NCBI GenBank assembly: GCA_036389105.1
Contig: DASVQK010000140.1
Span: 1 to 27,781 of the forward strand
DNA from: AC-37 sp036389105
GTDB lineage: Bacteria; Actinomycetota; Thermoleophilia; Solirubrobacterales; Thermoleophilaceae
Direction of reading: 5' to 3'
DNA length: 27,781 nt
The notes under the pieces were generated by a model. That model was not told where the DNA came from. It saw only the letters and a list, made by a program, of their open reading frames with translations, and made no database searches. A program made the position numbers and the translations under genes. How positions within the stretch are numbered: position 1 is the stretch's first letter; each line of letters opens with the position of its first letter. Below are positions 21,203 through 27,781 of the stretch, in pieces.

Positions 21203-23002
21203 GTGTCGAAGCGTCTCGCATCGTTGCTCGCCGCCGTCATGGCAGTCGCCGCCCTTGGCGTGGCGTTCGCCACCGGCAGCTCGAGCGGCGCGACCCTCCC
21301 CATGGACGTCTTCCCGTACGCGGGAACGCCCACCGCCATGCCCACCACTCAAATCAGCTTCCGCGGTCAACCGCCCGCGTCGATAACCGGCGTGCAGGTG
21401 ACCGGCTCGCAGAGCGGCGCGCACACCGGGCAGCTCAAGCCCCACTCGGACGGCAACGGCGCGAGCTTCCTGCCCGACAGGCCGTTCACGGAGGGCGAGC
21501 AGGTGTCGGTCAGCACCGCGCTGCCGCTCACGGGCGCCGTCGACGGCAAGGTCACGTTCACGATCGCCAAGCTGCTCCACCCGGCCCCGCCGGACCCACC
21601 GCCGGCGGTGGACCCGGGCGGTCATCCCAAGGACGAGCAGCACTTCCGCTCGCGCAAGGACCTGCGGCCCCCCAGGGTCAAGGTCCTGAAGCGCACGAGC
21701 GCGTCCCAGCCGGGGCAGACGTTCGTCGGCCCGAAGGCCGGCCCGGGCCAGGACGGCAGCCAGATCGTGGACTCCAAGGGCCGGACCCTGTACTTCAAGC
21801 CGGTCCCCAGCACCACGAGCTCGTTCGACTTCCGCGCCCAGAAGTACCAGGGCAAGCCCGTGCTCACCTGGTGGCAGGGCGTGGTGGGCTTCGGCAAGGG
21901 CTACGGCTTCGGCCTGATCTACGACCAGGCGTACAAGCGCGTCGCCAGGGTCGCGGCGGGCAACGGCTACAAGGTGGACCTGCACGAGTTCCTGATCACC
22001 GACCGCGACACGGCGCTGATCAACGTCTACCAGCCGGTGGAGTGGGAGCTCAGCTCGGTCGGCTCGAAGAACGGCCGGGCGTTCGACTCGATCCTCCAGG
22101 AGGTCGACATCAAGACCGGGCTGGTGATGTACGAGTGGCACAGCCTGGGCCAGGTCGACATCAAGGAGTCCTTCGTGCCCGGGGCGGCCCTCAAGGCCGG
22201 CGCCGTCTACGACTACATGCACATCAACTCGGCCCAGCTGCTGGACAGCGGCAACTACCTGATCTCGGGTCGCAACACGGCCGCGATATACGAGCTGGAC
22301 GGCCACACCGGTGCGGTCAAGTTCCGGCTGAACGGCAAGAAGAGCGACTACGCGATGGGTGCGGGCACGCCGTTCCTCGGCCAGCACGACGCCCGCCGCC
22401 AGGCGGACGGCACGATCTCGCTGTACGACAACGGGTTCATCGCCCCCGCCCCGGCGCCGTCCCACGAGAGCCGCGGCCTGGTGCTCAAGCTCGACGACGC
22501 GGCCAAGACGGCCACGCTGGTGAAGGCGTACACCCACACGCCTTCGATCAAGGCGCAGAGCCAGGGCAGCACCCAGAAGCTGCCCAACGGCAACTTCCTG
22601 ATCGGCTGGGGTGGCGCAGTCCCCTTCGTGACCGAGTACAACGCGGCCGGCGACGTCGTGTGGGAGGGCCAGTACCGACCGGAGGGCGACGACAGCTACC
22701 GGGCGTTCCGGCTCGACTGGGAGGGCAGTCCCTCGCGGCCGCCGGACATCTTCGCCCAGCGCGGCAAGCGCAAGACGGTGGTGTACGCCAGCTGGAACGG
22801 GGCGACCGAGGTGGCCAAGTGGCAGGTGCTGGCGGGCCAGTCGCGCAAGAGCCTCTCGCCCGTGCGGCGGAGCCGCTGGAAGAACTTCGAGACCAAGATC
22901 GGAGCCGGCAGGGCGCCGCGCTACGTGCGGGTCCAGGCGCTCGACTCGTCGGGCAAGGTCCTGGGCACCTCGAAGATCTACAAGCCGAAGCGCGCCAAGT
23001 AG
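21203..23002 (+). CDS. Secreted arylsulfotransferase (ASST) family protein 3 (599 aa)
   Basis: A signal peptide spans about 1-30 (SKRLASLLAAVMAVAALGVA). An Ig-like domain follows (33-121; MDVFPYAGTPTAMPTTQISF), then a propeller and a C-terminal fibronectin-like domain (YASWNGATEVAKWQVLAGQ). Active-site counterparts are H261 (DLHEFLI), H340 (MHINS), R357 (LISGRN) and H395 (GQHDARR). There are no cysteines. The C-terminus is basic (KIYKPKRAK). GTG 21203 has a GA-rich SD (GAGAGGAAAGG). It is Lys-richer than the other paralogues (many AAG codons). The TAG stop is followed in the same frame by the next paralogue. Confidence 0.9.
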   Translation: MSKRLASLLAAVMAVAALGVAFATGSSSGATLPMDVFPYAGTPTAMPTTQISFRGQPPASITGVQVTGSQSGAHTGQLKPHSDGNGASFLPDRPFTEGEQVSVSTALPLTGAVDGKVTFTIAKLLHPAPPDPPPAVDPGGHPKDEQHFRSRKDLRPPRVKVLKRTSASQPGQTFVGPKAGPGQDGSQIVDSKGRTLYFKPVPSTTSSFDFRAQKYQGKPVLTWWQGVVGFGKGYGFGLIYDQAYKRVARVAAGNGYKVDLHEFLITDRDTALINVYQPVEWELSSVGSKNGRAFDSILQEVDIKTGLVMYEWHSLGQVDIKESFVPGAALKAGAVYDYMHINSAQLLDSGNYLISGRNTAAIYELDGHTGAVKFRLNGKKSDYAMGAGTPFLGQHDARRQADGTISLYDNGFIAPAPAPSHESRGLVLKLDDAAKTATLVKAYTHTPSIKAQSQGSTQKLPNGNFLIGWGGAVPFVTEYNAAGDVVWEGQYRPEGDDSYRAFRLDWEGSPSRPPDIFAQRGKRKTVVYASWNGATEVAKWQVLAGQSRKSLSPVRRSRWKNFETKIGAGRAPRYVRVQALDSSGKVLGTSKIYKPKRAK

Positions 23003-23014
23003 GGCGCAGCCGCC

Positions 23015-24511
23015 CTGACGCGTAGAGCAGGCAGGCGAACCGCGCTCCTGGCGTGGGGCGCCGGCCTGCTCGTGGCGGTCGTGGGGGCCGCGGCGGTCCT
23101 GATGGCCGAGCCGTTCGACCACGGCGCCCAGTCGGTCGCGGGGCACGAGGTCCTGGTGCTGCGCTCGCGCCCCGACCTGCGCCCGCCGGCCGTCAGGATC
23201 GAGCGCCGCACGCCGGGCGCGGCGCCCGGCAGCATCTTCCTTGCGCCGAAGAGCGGCCCCAATCAGGCCGGCCCGATGATCGTGGACGGCGACGGCCGCC
23301 TGGTCTGGTTCCACCCGCTGCCGCCGCACGTGCTGGCCTACAACTTCGGCGTCCAGCGCTACCGCGGGCAGCGCGTGCTGACCTGGTGGGAGGGGCGGGT
23401 GGCTCACGGCCGCGGTCGCGGGCAGGGCATCGTGGCCGACAGCTCCTACCGCGTGCTGGCGCGCGTACGGGCCACTGGCGGCCAACAGGCCGACCTGCAC
23501 GAGTTCCAGCTCACGCGCCGCGGGACGGCGTTCGTCACCGCGTTCCACCCGGTCCGGCGGAGCCTGGCCGCCATCGGGGGGCCCGCCAGGGCGACCGTGC
23601 TCGAGAGCGTGATCCAGGAGATCGACGTTCGCAGCGGCCGGCTGGTGTTCGAGTGGCGCAGCCTGGACCACGTGGGGCTCGGCGAGTCGTACAAGGAGCT
23701 GCCCAAACGGCGCGGAGCGCCGTACGACTACTTCCACCTCAACTCGATCCACGAGGAGCGCGACGGCAGCCTGCTGATCTCGGCGCGGCACACCAACGCG
23801 ATCTACGAGGTCGATCGCCGGAGCGGCGGGGTGCGCTGGCGGATCGGCGGCAAGCGGAGCGACTACCGGATGGGCCGCGGCGCGCGCTTCGTCGCTCAGC
23901 ACGACGCCCGCCGGATGCCCGACGGCACGATCAGCCTGTTCGACAACGGGGCGCCGCCGGACGCCGGACGCGAGAGCCGTGTGCTGGTGCTGAGGATCGA
24001 CCAGGCGGGGCGGTCGGTGCGGCTGGTGCGGTCGAGCACGCACGACGAGCCGGTGTACTCCAACAGCCAGGGCAACGCGCAGCCGCTTCCGGGCGGCAAC
24101 CTGTTCGCGAGCTGGGGCGGCAGGAGCCCGTTCTTCTCCGAGCTGGGCCGCGACGGCCGCCCGGTGCTGGAGGCGCGCTTCGCCTCCAGCCGGACCGCCA
24201 CCTACCGCGCCTACCGCTTCCCGTGGACCGGCCGGCCGGCCGACAGGCCGGCGGTGGCGGTCGTGCCCGCGCCGGGCCCCGGCGGCGACCGGCTCACCGT
24301 GCACGCCAGCTGGAACGGCGCGACCGAGGTGGCGCGCTGGCAGGTGCTGGCCGGGCCGGGGCCGGACGCGCTCACGCCGCTCGCCTCGGCCGCCAGGCGC
24401 GGCTTCGAGACCGCGATGCCCGTCAGGGCGCGCGGGCGCTACCTGGCCGTGCGCGCGCTCGACCGCTCGGGCGCGGCGCTGGGCAGCTCGCGGGCGGTGC
24501 GCCGGCCGTAG
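23015..24511 (+). CDS. Secreted arylsulfotransferase (ASST) family protein 4, lacks the Ig-like domain; non-standard start likely
   Basis: This is the shortest paralogue, lacking the Ig-like domain: propeller starts soon after the signal anchor. The C-terminal fibronectin-like domain (HASWNGATEVARWQVLAGP) is kept. With CTG 23015 as start (498 aa), active-site counterparts are H162 (DLHEFQL), H241 (FHLNS), R258 (LISARH) and H296 (AQHDARR). No cysteine is visible. The first standard start, GTG 23072, gives a 479-residue protein whose hydrophobic N-terminus has no basic residue. CTG 23015 adds TRRAGRRTALLAWG, a textbook signal-peptide n-region, with AGGG 10 bases upstream. The start is an inference. 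The open frame begins right after the TAG of ASST 3, in the same frame. Confidence 0.85.
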   Translation: MTRRAGRRTALLAWGAGLLVAVVGAAAVLMAEPFDHGAQSVAGHEVLVLRSRPDLRPPAVRIERRTPGAAPGSIFLAPKSGPNQAGPMIVDGDGRLVWFHPLPPHVLAYNFGVQRYRGQRVLTWWEGRVAHGRGRGQGIVADSSYRVLARVRATGGQQADLHEFQLTRRGTAFVTAFHPVRRSLAAIGGPARATVLESVIQEIDVRSGRLVFEWRSLDHVGLGESYKELPKRRGAPYDYFHLNSIHEERDGSLLISARHTNAIYEVDRRSGGVRWRIGGKRSDYRMGRGARFVAQHDARRMPDGTISLFDNGAPPDAGRESRVLVLRIDQAGRSVRLVRSSTHDEPVYSNSQGNAQPLPGGNLFASWGGRSPFFSELGRDGRPVLEARFASSRTATYRAYRFPWTGRPADRPAVAVVPAPGPGGDRLTVHASWNGATEVARWQVLAGPGPDALTPLASAARRGFETAMPVRARGRYLAVRALDRSGAALGSSRAVRRP

Positions 24512-24554
24512 CCCGCGTCGCGCATACAACCGCGCGCAGCGGGTAAGGAGAGGC

Positions 24555-24872
24555 GTGGACGACGAGCGCCGCAGCGACGCCCCGAACGAAGGCTTCCCGG
24601 AGCCGCCGGGCACGGATCCCGGCGATCGCACCAAGGACCCGACGCCGCACAGCGCGCTGAACAACCCCGTGGGCGAGCCGGACCCCACCGAGTGGCCCGA
24701 CCCGTACGAGAAGCGGGAGGACCCGCTCGACCCGGACGATCCCGACGGCGAGCCGTTCGGCGAGCAGCCGCACGCCCCGACCGGCGGCACCAGCACCAGC
24801 CAGCCGCACCCCTCCCAGGACCCCGAGGCGCCCGACTGGGAGGGCCCGAAACGCGAAAAACTCGACGAGTGA
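24555..24872 (+). CDS. Small disordered acidic Pro-rich protein (105 aa)
   Basis: GTG 24555 has a good SD (AAGGAGAGG). The protein is almost all Asp, Glu, Pro, Gly, Ser and Thr, with WPDPYEKREDPLDPDDPDGE and no hydrophobic core, so it is likely to be disordered. There is no signal peptide or membrane segment. Its stop is 3 bases before the start of the protease gene, so the two are probably co-transcribed. No family is recognised. The high density of GAC/CCG codons is a composition effect, but the SD and tight spacing favour a real gene. Confidence 0.7.
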   Translation: MDDERRSDAPNEGFPEPPGTDPGDRTKDPTPHSALNNPVGEPDPTEWPDPYEKREDPLDPDDPDGEPFGEQPHAPTGGTSTSQPHPSQDPEAPDWEGPKREKLDE

Positions 24873-24875
24873 CGG

Positions 24876-25691
24876 ATGGAGCTCCGCCCCTCAGCAGTCG
24901 CCCTCGTCGTCGTCGCGATCGCGCTCACCGCCCCCACCGCGGCGTCCGCCGCACCCAGTTGGGCGCCCGCCGGCAGCGCCACGATCCACCCCGGCGTCCA
25001 GACCTTCACCGACGGCGCCCAGTGCACCGCCAACTTCGTCTACTACGACGCCACCGACGTCTACCTCGGCCAGGCCGCCCACTGCTCCGGCACGGGCGCC
25101 GCCACCGAGACGAACGGCTGCGACTCCGGGTCCCTGCCGATCGGCACGCCGGTCGAGGTGACCGGCGCCAGCAGGCCCGGCACGCTCGTCTACAACTCAT
25201 GGATCTCGATGCAGCAGTCGGGCGAGACCGATCCCGACACCTGCCAGTACAACGACCTCGCTCTGATCAGGATCGACCCGGCGGACGCCGGCAAGGTCAA
25301 CCCGTCGATCCCGTTCTGGGGCGGCCCCACGGGCGTGACCGCCAGCGTGCCGGCCAACGCCAAGGTCGAGAGCTACGGCAACTCGTCGCTCCGAGCCGGC
25401 GTGAGGGCGCTGAGCCCGAAGCAGGGCGTCCAGTTGCGCCAGGACTCCGGCGGCTGGAACCACCAGGTCTACACGGTGACGCCGGGGATTCCGGGCGACT
25501 CCGGCAGCGCGTTCATCGACGCCCAGGGTCGCGCCTTCGGCGTGCTGAGCACGGTTCAGCTGGCACCCGAGCCCGCCTCGAACGGCGTGGGCGACGTGAG
25601 CCGCGAGCTGTCCTGGATGCAGTCGCACACGTCGTTCACCGGTGTCACGCTGGCGCCGGGAACGGTCGCCTTCAGCGGACCGCTGCTCTGA
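24876..25691 (+). CDS. Secreted trypsin-like serine protease (271 aa)
   Basis: The catalytic triad is H69 (GQAAHC), D127 (YNDLALIRID) and S209 (PGDSGSAF), in chymotrypsin-fold order. Signal peptide is about 1-26 (ELRPSAVALVVVAIALTAPT, ending ASA). Cysteines C50/C70 and C82/C123 are placed for disulfides, as expected for an exported enzyme. There is no long propeptide, and specificity cannot be read. ATG 24876 lies 3 bases after the stop of the disordered protein gene, with no strong SD, which suggests coupling. The C-terminal 25 residues after the fold (TGVTLAPGTVAFSGPLL) are hydrophobic. Confidence 0.92.
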   Translation: MELRPSAVALVVVAIALTAPTAASAAPSWAPAGSATIHPGVQTFTDGAQCTANFVYYDATDVYLGQAAHCSGTGAATETNGCDSGSLPIGTPVEVTGASRPGTLVYNSWISMQQSGETDPDTCQYNDLALIRIDPADAGKVNPSIPFWGGPTGVTASVPANAKVESYGNSSLRAGVRALSPKQGVQLRQDSGGWNHQVYTVTPGIPGDSGSAFIDAQGRAFGVLSTVQLAPEPASNGVGDVSRELSWMQSHTSFTGVTLAPGTVAFSGPLL

Positions 25692-25704
25692 CGGGGGAGC
25701 CGGT

Positions 25705-26157
25705 GTGGACTACATGAAGGCGGCCGACCGGCTATGGCCGGTCATCCGGCGCGCCATGGGGTTGCACACGGCCGTCTACCGGGCCAGCGGCGGGCGGATC
25801 GGCCACCGGATCCCGGGCGGCCCGTCGATGCTCCTGCTCGAGCACGTCGGGGCCAAGAGCGGCGCCAAGCGAGTCTCGCCGCTGCTGTACGTGCGGGACG
25901 GCGACGACGTGGTGATCGTGGCCTCGAAGGGCGGCTATCCGAAGCACCCGGCCTGGTACCACAACCTGCGGGCGAACCCCGACGCGGTGGCCCAGATCGG
26001 AACCGAGCGCCGGGAGGTGCGCGCGCGGGTGGCAGACCCGGAGGAGCGCAAGCGCCTCTGGCCGAAGGCGGTGGCGTCGTACAGCGGCTACATCGGCTAC
26101 CAGGAGCGCACCGACCGCGAGATCCCGCTGGTCATCCTGGAGCGGCGCACGGCGTAG
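25705..26157 (+). CDS. Deazaflavin (F420)-dependent nitroreductase (Ddn)-family protein (150 aa)
   Basis: The Ddn-type split-barrel pattern is clear: LLLEHVGAKSGAKRVSPLLY, then DGDDVVIVASKGGYPKHPAW, YHNLRANPD and a C-terminal YQERTDREIPLVILER. Family members use reduced F420 to reduce quinones or nitro compounds; the best known is Mycobacterium tuberculosis Ddn. F420 use is from family knowledge, and no F420 biosynthesis gene is in this window. GTG 25705 has GGGGGAG 5 bases upstream and is preferred over ATG 25714. It is convergent with the gene at 26176, 18 bases away. Confidence 0.92.
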   Translation: MDYMKAADRLWPVIRRAMGLHTAVYRASGGRIGHRIPGGPSMLLLEHVGAKSGAKRVSPLLYVRDGDDVVIVASKGGYPKHPAWYHNLRANPDAVAQIGTERREVRARVADPEERKRLWPKAVASYSGYIGYQERTDREIPLVILERRTA

Positions 26158-26175
26158 CGCCGGCGGCGCGGCCCC

Positions 26176-27279
26176 CTAGCGCTTCCTGCGCTTCTTCTTC
26201 TTCTTGGCGGTGAGCTTGTCCGGCTTGATCCGGACGTTGGCCGTCGTGACCTTGGACTGCCCGGGCACGCCGGGCTGAGCGCGCTTGTCGGACTTCGGGT
26301 TGTCGTGCGACTGCACGTTGACGTTGGCCGCCAGCGCCTTGGCCTTCTGGATCTGCTTGACCATCGCGGCCGAGAGCTTGATCTCGACGCTGGTGGTGTA
26401 GCCCGGCTTGATGTCGAAGGTCCCGCTCCCGACCAGCACGTTCTGACTGCCGAACGTGGCGTCGAGGCTGAGCACGCCCTTGCAGCCGCCGTAGCTGGGG
26501 CCGGGGCAGAGCGTCTTGATCTTCGCGCTGCGCGTCCGGGTCCTGAGGATTGCCGTCTGCCCGCCCACGACCTTCGCGCCCGTGAAGACGTGCTGCATGA
26601 AGCCGCCCGGGCAGATGTCGGTGGCGTCGGCGCCGCTGGCCAGGGCGGTCTGCATCAGCAGCTCCTGGCCCTGGTGGATCTCGGCCGGCTTCCAGCGCGA
26701 GCCGACGTTGGTGCCGTCGGGCGCGGCATAGTGGTTGACGGTCGACCCCGGCGTGCGGCTGAACACCTGGAACGGCATGCCGCGGTAGCCGCCCCACGCC
26801 CACTCGGCGCCGCCGATGTCGTTGAAGTCGACGTAGTCGCCCTTGTGCACGCACAGGTTGAGCGGCCTGAACGAGCTGACGGCCTGCGGGTCACCGCCGA
26901 CTGGCAGGCGGAAGGCGGCCGAGCTGAGCTCGACCTTGACGCTGCCGTCGCCCTGAGGGTGCAGGACCTGGATGTGGAACTGGGGGTCGGGCTTGACCCT
27001 GCCGGTCGGATCCGACAGCACGGTGCCCTTGACGTTCGCGACGGTGATCTGGCCATCGGCTGGAACCACCGCGCGGCCGGGGTCGCCGTCGATCGCGGTG
27101 TTCCAGAACGCCGAGTCCGGACCGTGGTCCTCGACCATGTTGGCCGGCTTCGACAGGTCGCTTCCGAAGACGGTCACGGCGGCCTGGCCGGTGGCCGGCG
27201 CCAGGAGCGCGGCCGCGCTCGCCGCCATGACGGCGAGGGGTGCACGAAGCGAGCGATGCGGGAGCTGGAAGCGAGTCAC
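26176..27279 (-). CDS. Secreted protein of unknown function with a basic C-terminal tail (367 aa)
   Basis: The signal peptide is basic then hydrophobic (TRFQLPHRSLRAPLAVMAAS, ending TGQA near residue 33). The first two thirds form a beta-rich domain with an Asp/Gly-rich turn set and segments LNLCVHKGDYVDFNDIGGAE and QVFSRTPGSTVNHYA. The C-terminal part has KIKTLCPGPSYGGCKG (paired Cys) and a beta repeat. It ends in KKKKKRRKR, a nine-residue run of Lys/Arg encoded by alternating AAG/CGC codons. Such a tail might bind the cell wall or acidic polymers. The GTG 27279 start lacks a clear SD. I do not recognise the family; I think it is exported. Confidence 0.75.
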   Translation of the reverse strand: MTRFQLPHRSLRAPLAVMAASAAALLAPATGQAAVTVFGSDLSKPANMVEDHGPDSAFWNTAIDGDPGRAVVPADGQITVANVKGTVLSDPTGRVKPDPQFHIQVLHPQGDGSVKVELSSAAFRLPVGGDPQAVSSFRPLNLCVHKGDYVDFNDIGGAEWAWGGYRGMPFQVFSRTPGSTVNHYAAPDGTNVGSRWKPAEIHQGQELLMQTALASGADATDICPGGFMQHVFTGAKVVGGQTAILRTRTRSAKIKTLCPGPSYGGCKGVLSLDATFGSQNVLVGSGTFDIKPGYTTSVEIKLSAAMVKQIQKAKALAANVNVQSHDNPKSDKRAQPGVPGQSKVTTANVRIKPDKLTAKKKKKRRKR

Positions 27280-27298
27280 AACGGGCGAATGAGCGGCC

Positions 27299-27317
27299 GC
27301 CGGGCCTCATGCCCGGC
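27299..27317 (-). terminator. Perfect 7-bp hairpin upstream of the basic-tailed gene
   Basis: GCCGGGC (27299-27305) and GCCCGGC (27311-27317) are exact complements with a 5-base loop. It lies 65 bases beyond the stop (27382) of the thrombospondin-repeat gene and 20 bases before the GTG at 27279. It could end the former transcript or be in the leader of the latter. There is no T tract. Confidence 0.4.
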
Positions 27318-27381
27318 ACGACCTACGGTAACCGGACCGGGCCCGCCTCGCCACCCCTGCACGGAAATCGGCCGGGGTGTC

Positions 27382-27781
27382 TCAGTGCGCCAGCGGGTTC
27401 AGCGGCTCGGCATCGCAGACGTCCCCGTAGGTGTCGAGGTCGGTGTCCATCTGGTCGGCGTTCTGCTCCAGCGGACAGTTGTCGGGCGGAGTGCCGTTCT
27501 CCGGGACGCCGTCGTTGTCGTCATCGGGGTCGCAGGCGTCGCCGATCCCGTCCGGCTCGTTGTCCTCCTGGTTCGGGTTCGACACGAGGGCGCAGTTGTC
27601 GGCGTCGTCCGGATCGCCGTCGTCGTCGTCGTCCGCGTCGCAGGCGTCGCCCTGGGCGTCGCCGCCACCACGAACGGCGTCGGTGTTGGCCTGGTCGGCG
27701 TTCGGGGTCACCGGGCAGTTGTCGGGCTGGTCGTCCGGCACGCCGTCCGCGTCGTCGTCGCTGTCGCACGCGTCGCCGAGC
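27382..27781 (-). CDS. Thrombospondin type 3 repeat calcium-binding protein, N-terminus cut off by window edge
   Basis: The frame is open from the right edge to TGA at 27384-27382. It is made of repeats of the form DxDxDG(x)PDxxDNCP(x)xxNxDQ(x)D.DxxGDxCD: for example DNCPVTPNADQANTD, DACDPDDDNDGVPE and DNCPLEQNADQMDTD. These Asp and Cys positions match the Ca2+-binding thrombospondin type 3 fold, with disulfides between repeats. At least three repeat units lie in view, ending in EPLNPLAH. Proteins like this are secreted and often carry such repeats after another domain, which lies outside this window. An internal GTG at 27741 is unlikely to be the start, because the repeat continues beyond it. 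Confidence 0.88.
   Translation of the reverse strand, partial: LGDACDSDDDADGVPDDQPDNCPVTPNADQANTDAVRGGGDAQGDACDADDDDDGDPDDADNCALVSNPNQEDNEPDGIGDACDPDDDNDGVPENGTPPDNCPLEQNADQMDTDLDTYGDVCDAEPLNPLAH

Noticed and set aside
21107..25033. A 1308-codon minus-strand open frame opposite ASST 3 and 4
   Set aside because: It lies antisense to two clear ASST genes with conserved active sites. Its sequence is low-complexity (Arg, Val, Ala, His, Asp), as expected from the mirror of high third-position GC.
26176..26220. A TTC/TTG-rich run that looked like a simple-sequence repeat or terminator
   Set aside because: On the minus strand it encodes the Lys/Arg tail of an open gene, and it has no hairpin before it.
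27382..27781. Short GTC-rich repeats that could be mistaken for a tandem DNA repeat or CRISPR array
   Set aside because: The spacing is irregular and in frame, and it encodes thrombospondin type 3 repeats. There are no constant repeats with unique spacers of fixed size.
1..27781. A defence island, prophage, biosynthetic gene cluster or mobile element
   Set aside because: No integrase, transposase, nuclease/helicase pair, PKS/NRPS or terpene gene, terminal repeat or tRNA is visible. Base composition looks even across the window.

Overview
The base composition is very GC-rich. Starts are a mix of ATG, GTG and TTG, and several start codons lack a Shine-Dalgarno (SD) site but have a TAnnnT hexamer just upstream. 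Together with F420-type (Ddn-like) and DUF4389 proteins and repeated secreted arylsulfotransferase-type (ASST) proteins, this suggests a high-GC actinobacterium. The gene content is most like Solirubrobacterales/Thermoleophilia; that placement is inferred from gene types and not from a marker gene. There are no rRNA or tRNA genes, insertion sequences, phage genes or CRISPR arrays that I can see. Genes are packed tightly with many convergent pairs, so this reads as ordinary chromosome rich in cell-envelope and secreted proteins.

Layout. 1-3425: a secreted beta-rich protein cut by the left edge, two divergent small unknown genes, a SHOCT-domain protein with its partner, and a LuxR-type regulator with an RsbU_N-like sensor region. 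3426-4703: a palindrome-rich gap and a phosphotriesterase-family hydrolase with a full metal site. 4804-8203: a secreted beta-helix protein coupled to a lipoprotein, then, convergently, a PAPS-type sulfotransferase behind a cyclic-nucleotide-binding protein. 8290-9916: a monoacylglycerol-lipase-like hydrolase and an MBL-fold hydrolase. 9953-14944: two secreted ASST-family proteins enclosing a nitroreductase and a PAP2 phosphatase. 15058-18503: a DoxX / TetR / DUF2071 / DCC gene run divergent from a two-domain VOC (ring-cleaving dioxygenase-like) gene, with a twin-operator promoter between them. 18541-21095: a duplicated DUF4389 membrane protein overlapping an M48 metalloprotease. 21203-24511: two more ASST proteins in tandem. 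24555-27781: a disordered acidic protein, a secreted trypsin-like protease, a Ddn-like F420 enzyme, a secreted protein with a basic tail, and a thrombospondin type 3 repeat protein cut by the right edge.

How it may work together. Four ASST paralogues keep the same His/His/Arg/His set and are almost free of cysteine. They suggest sulfuryl transfer between phenolic compounds outside the membrane. A cytoplasmic sulfotransferase and a DoxX/VOC pair resembling the catechol/quinone-detoxification pairs CatDE and MhqOP of Bacillus subtilis lie in the same stretch. Aromatic or phenol handling is therefore a reasonable but unproven theme. No single well-defined new system is evident. The most unusual points are the ASST cluster, three genes whose first standard start codon would remove an essential or expected N-terminus, and the twin-operator divergent promoter.
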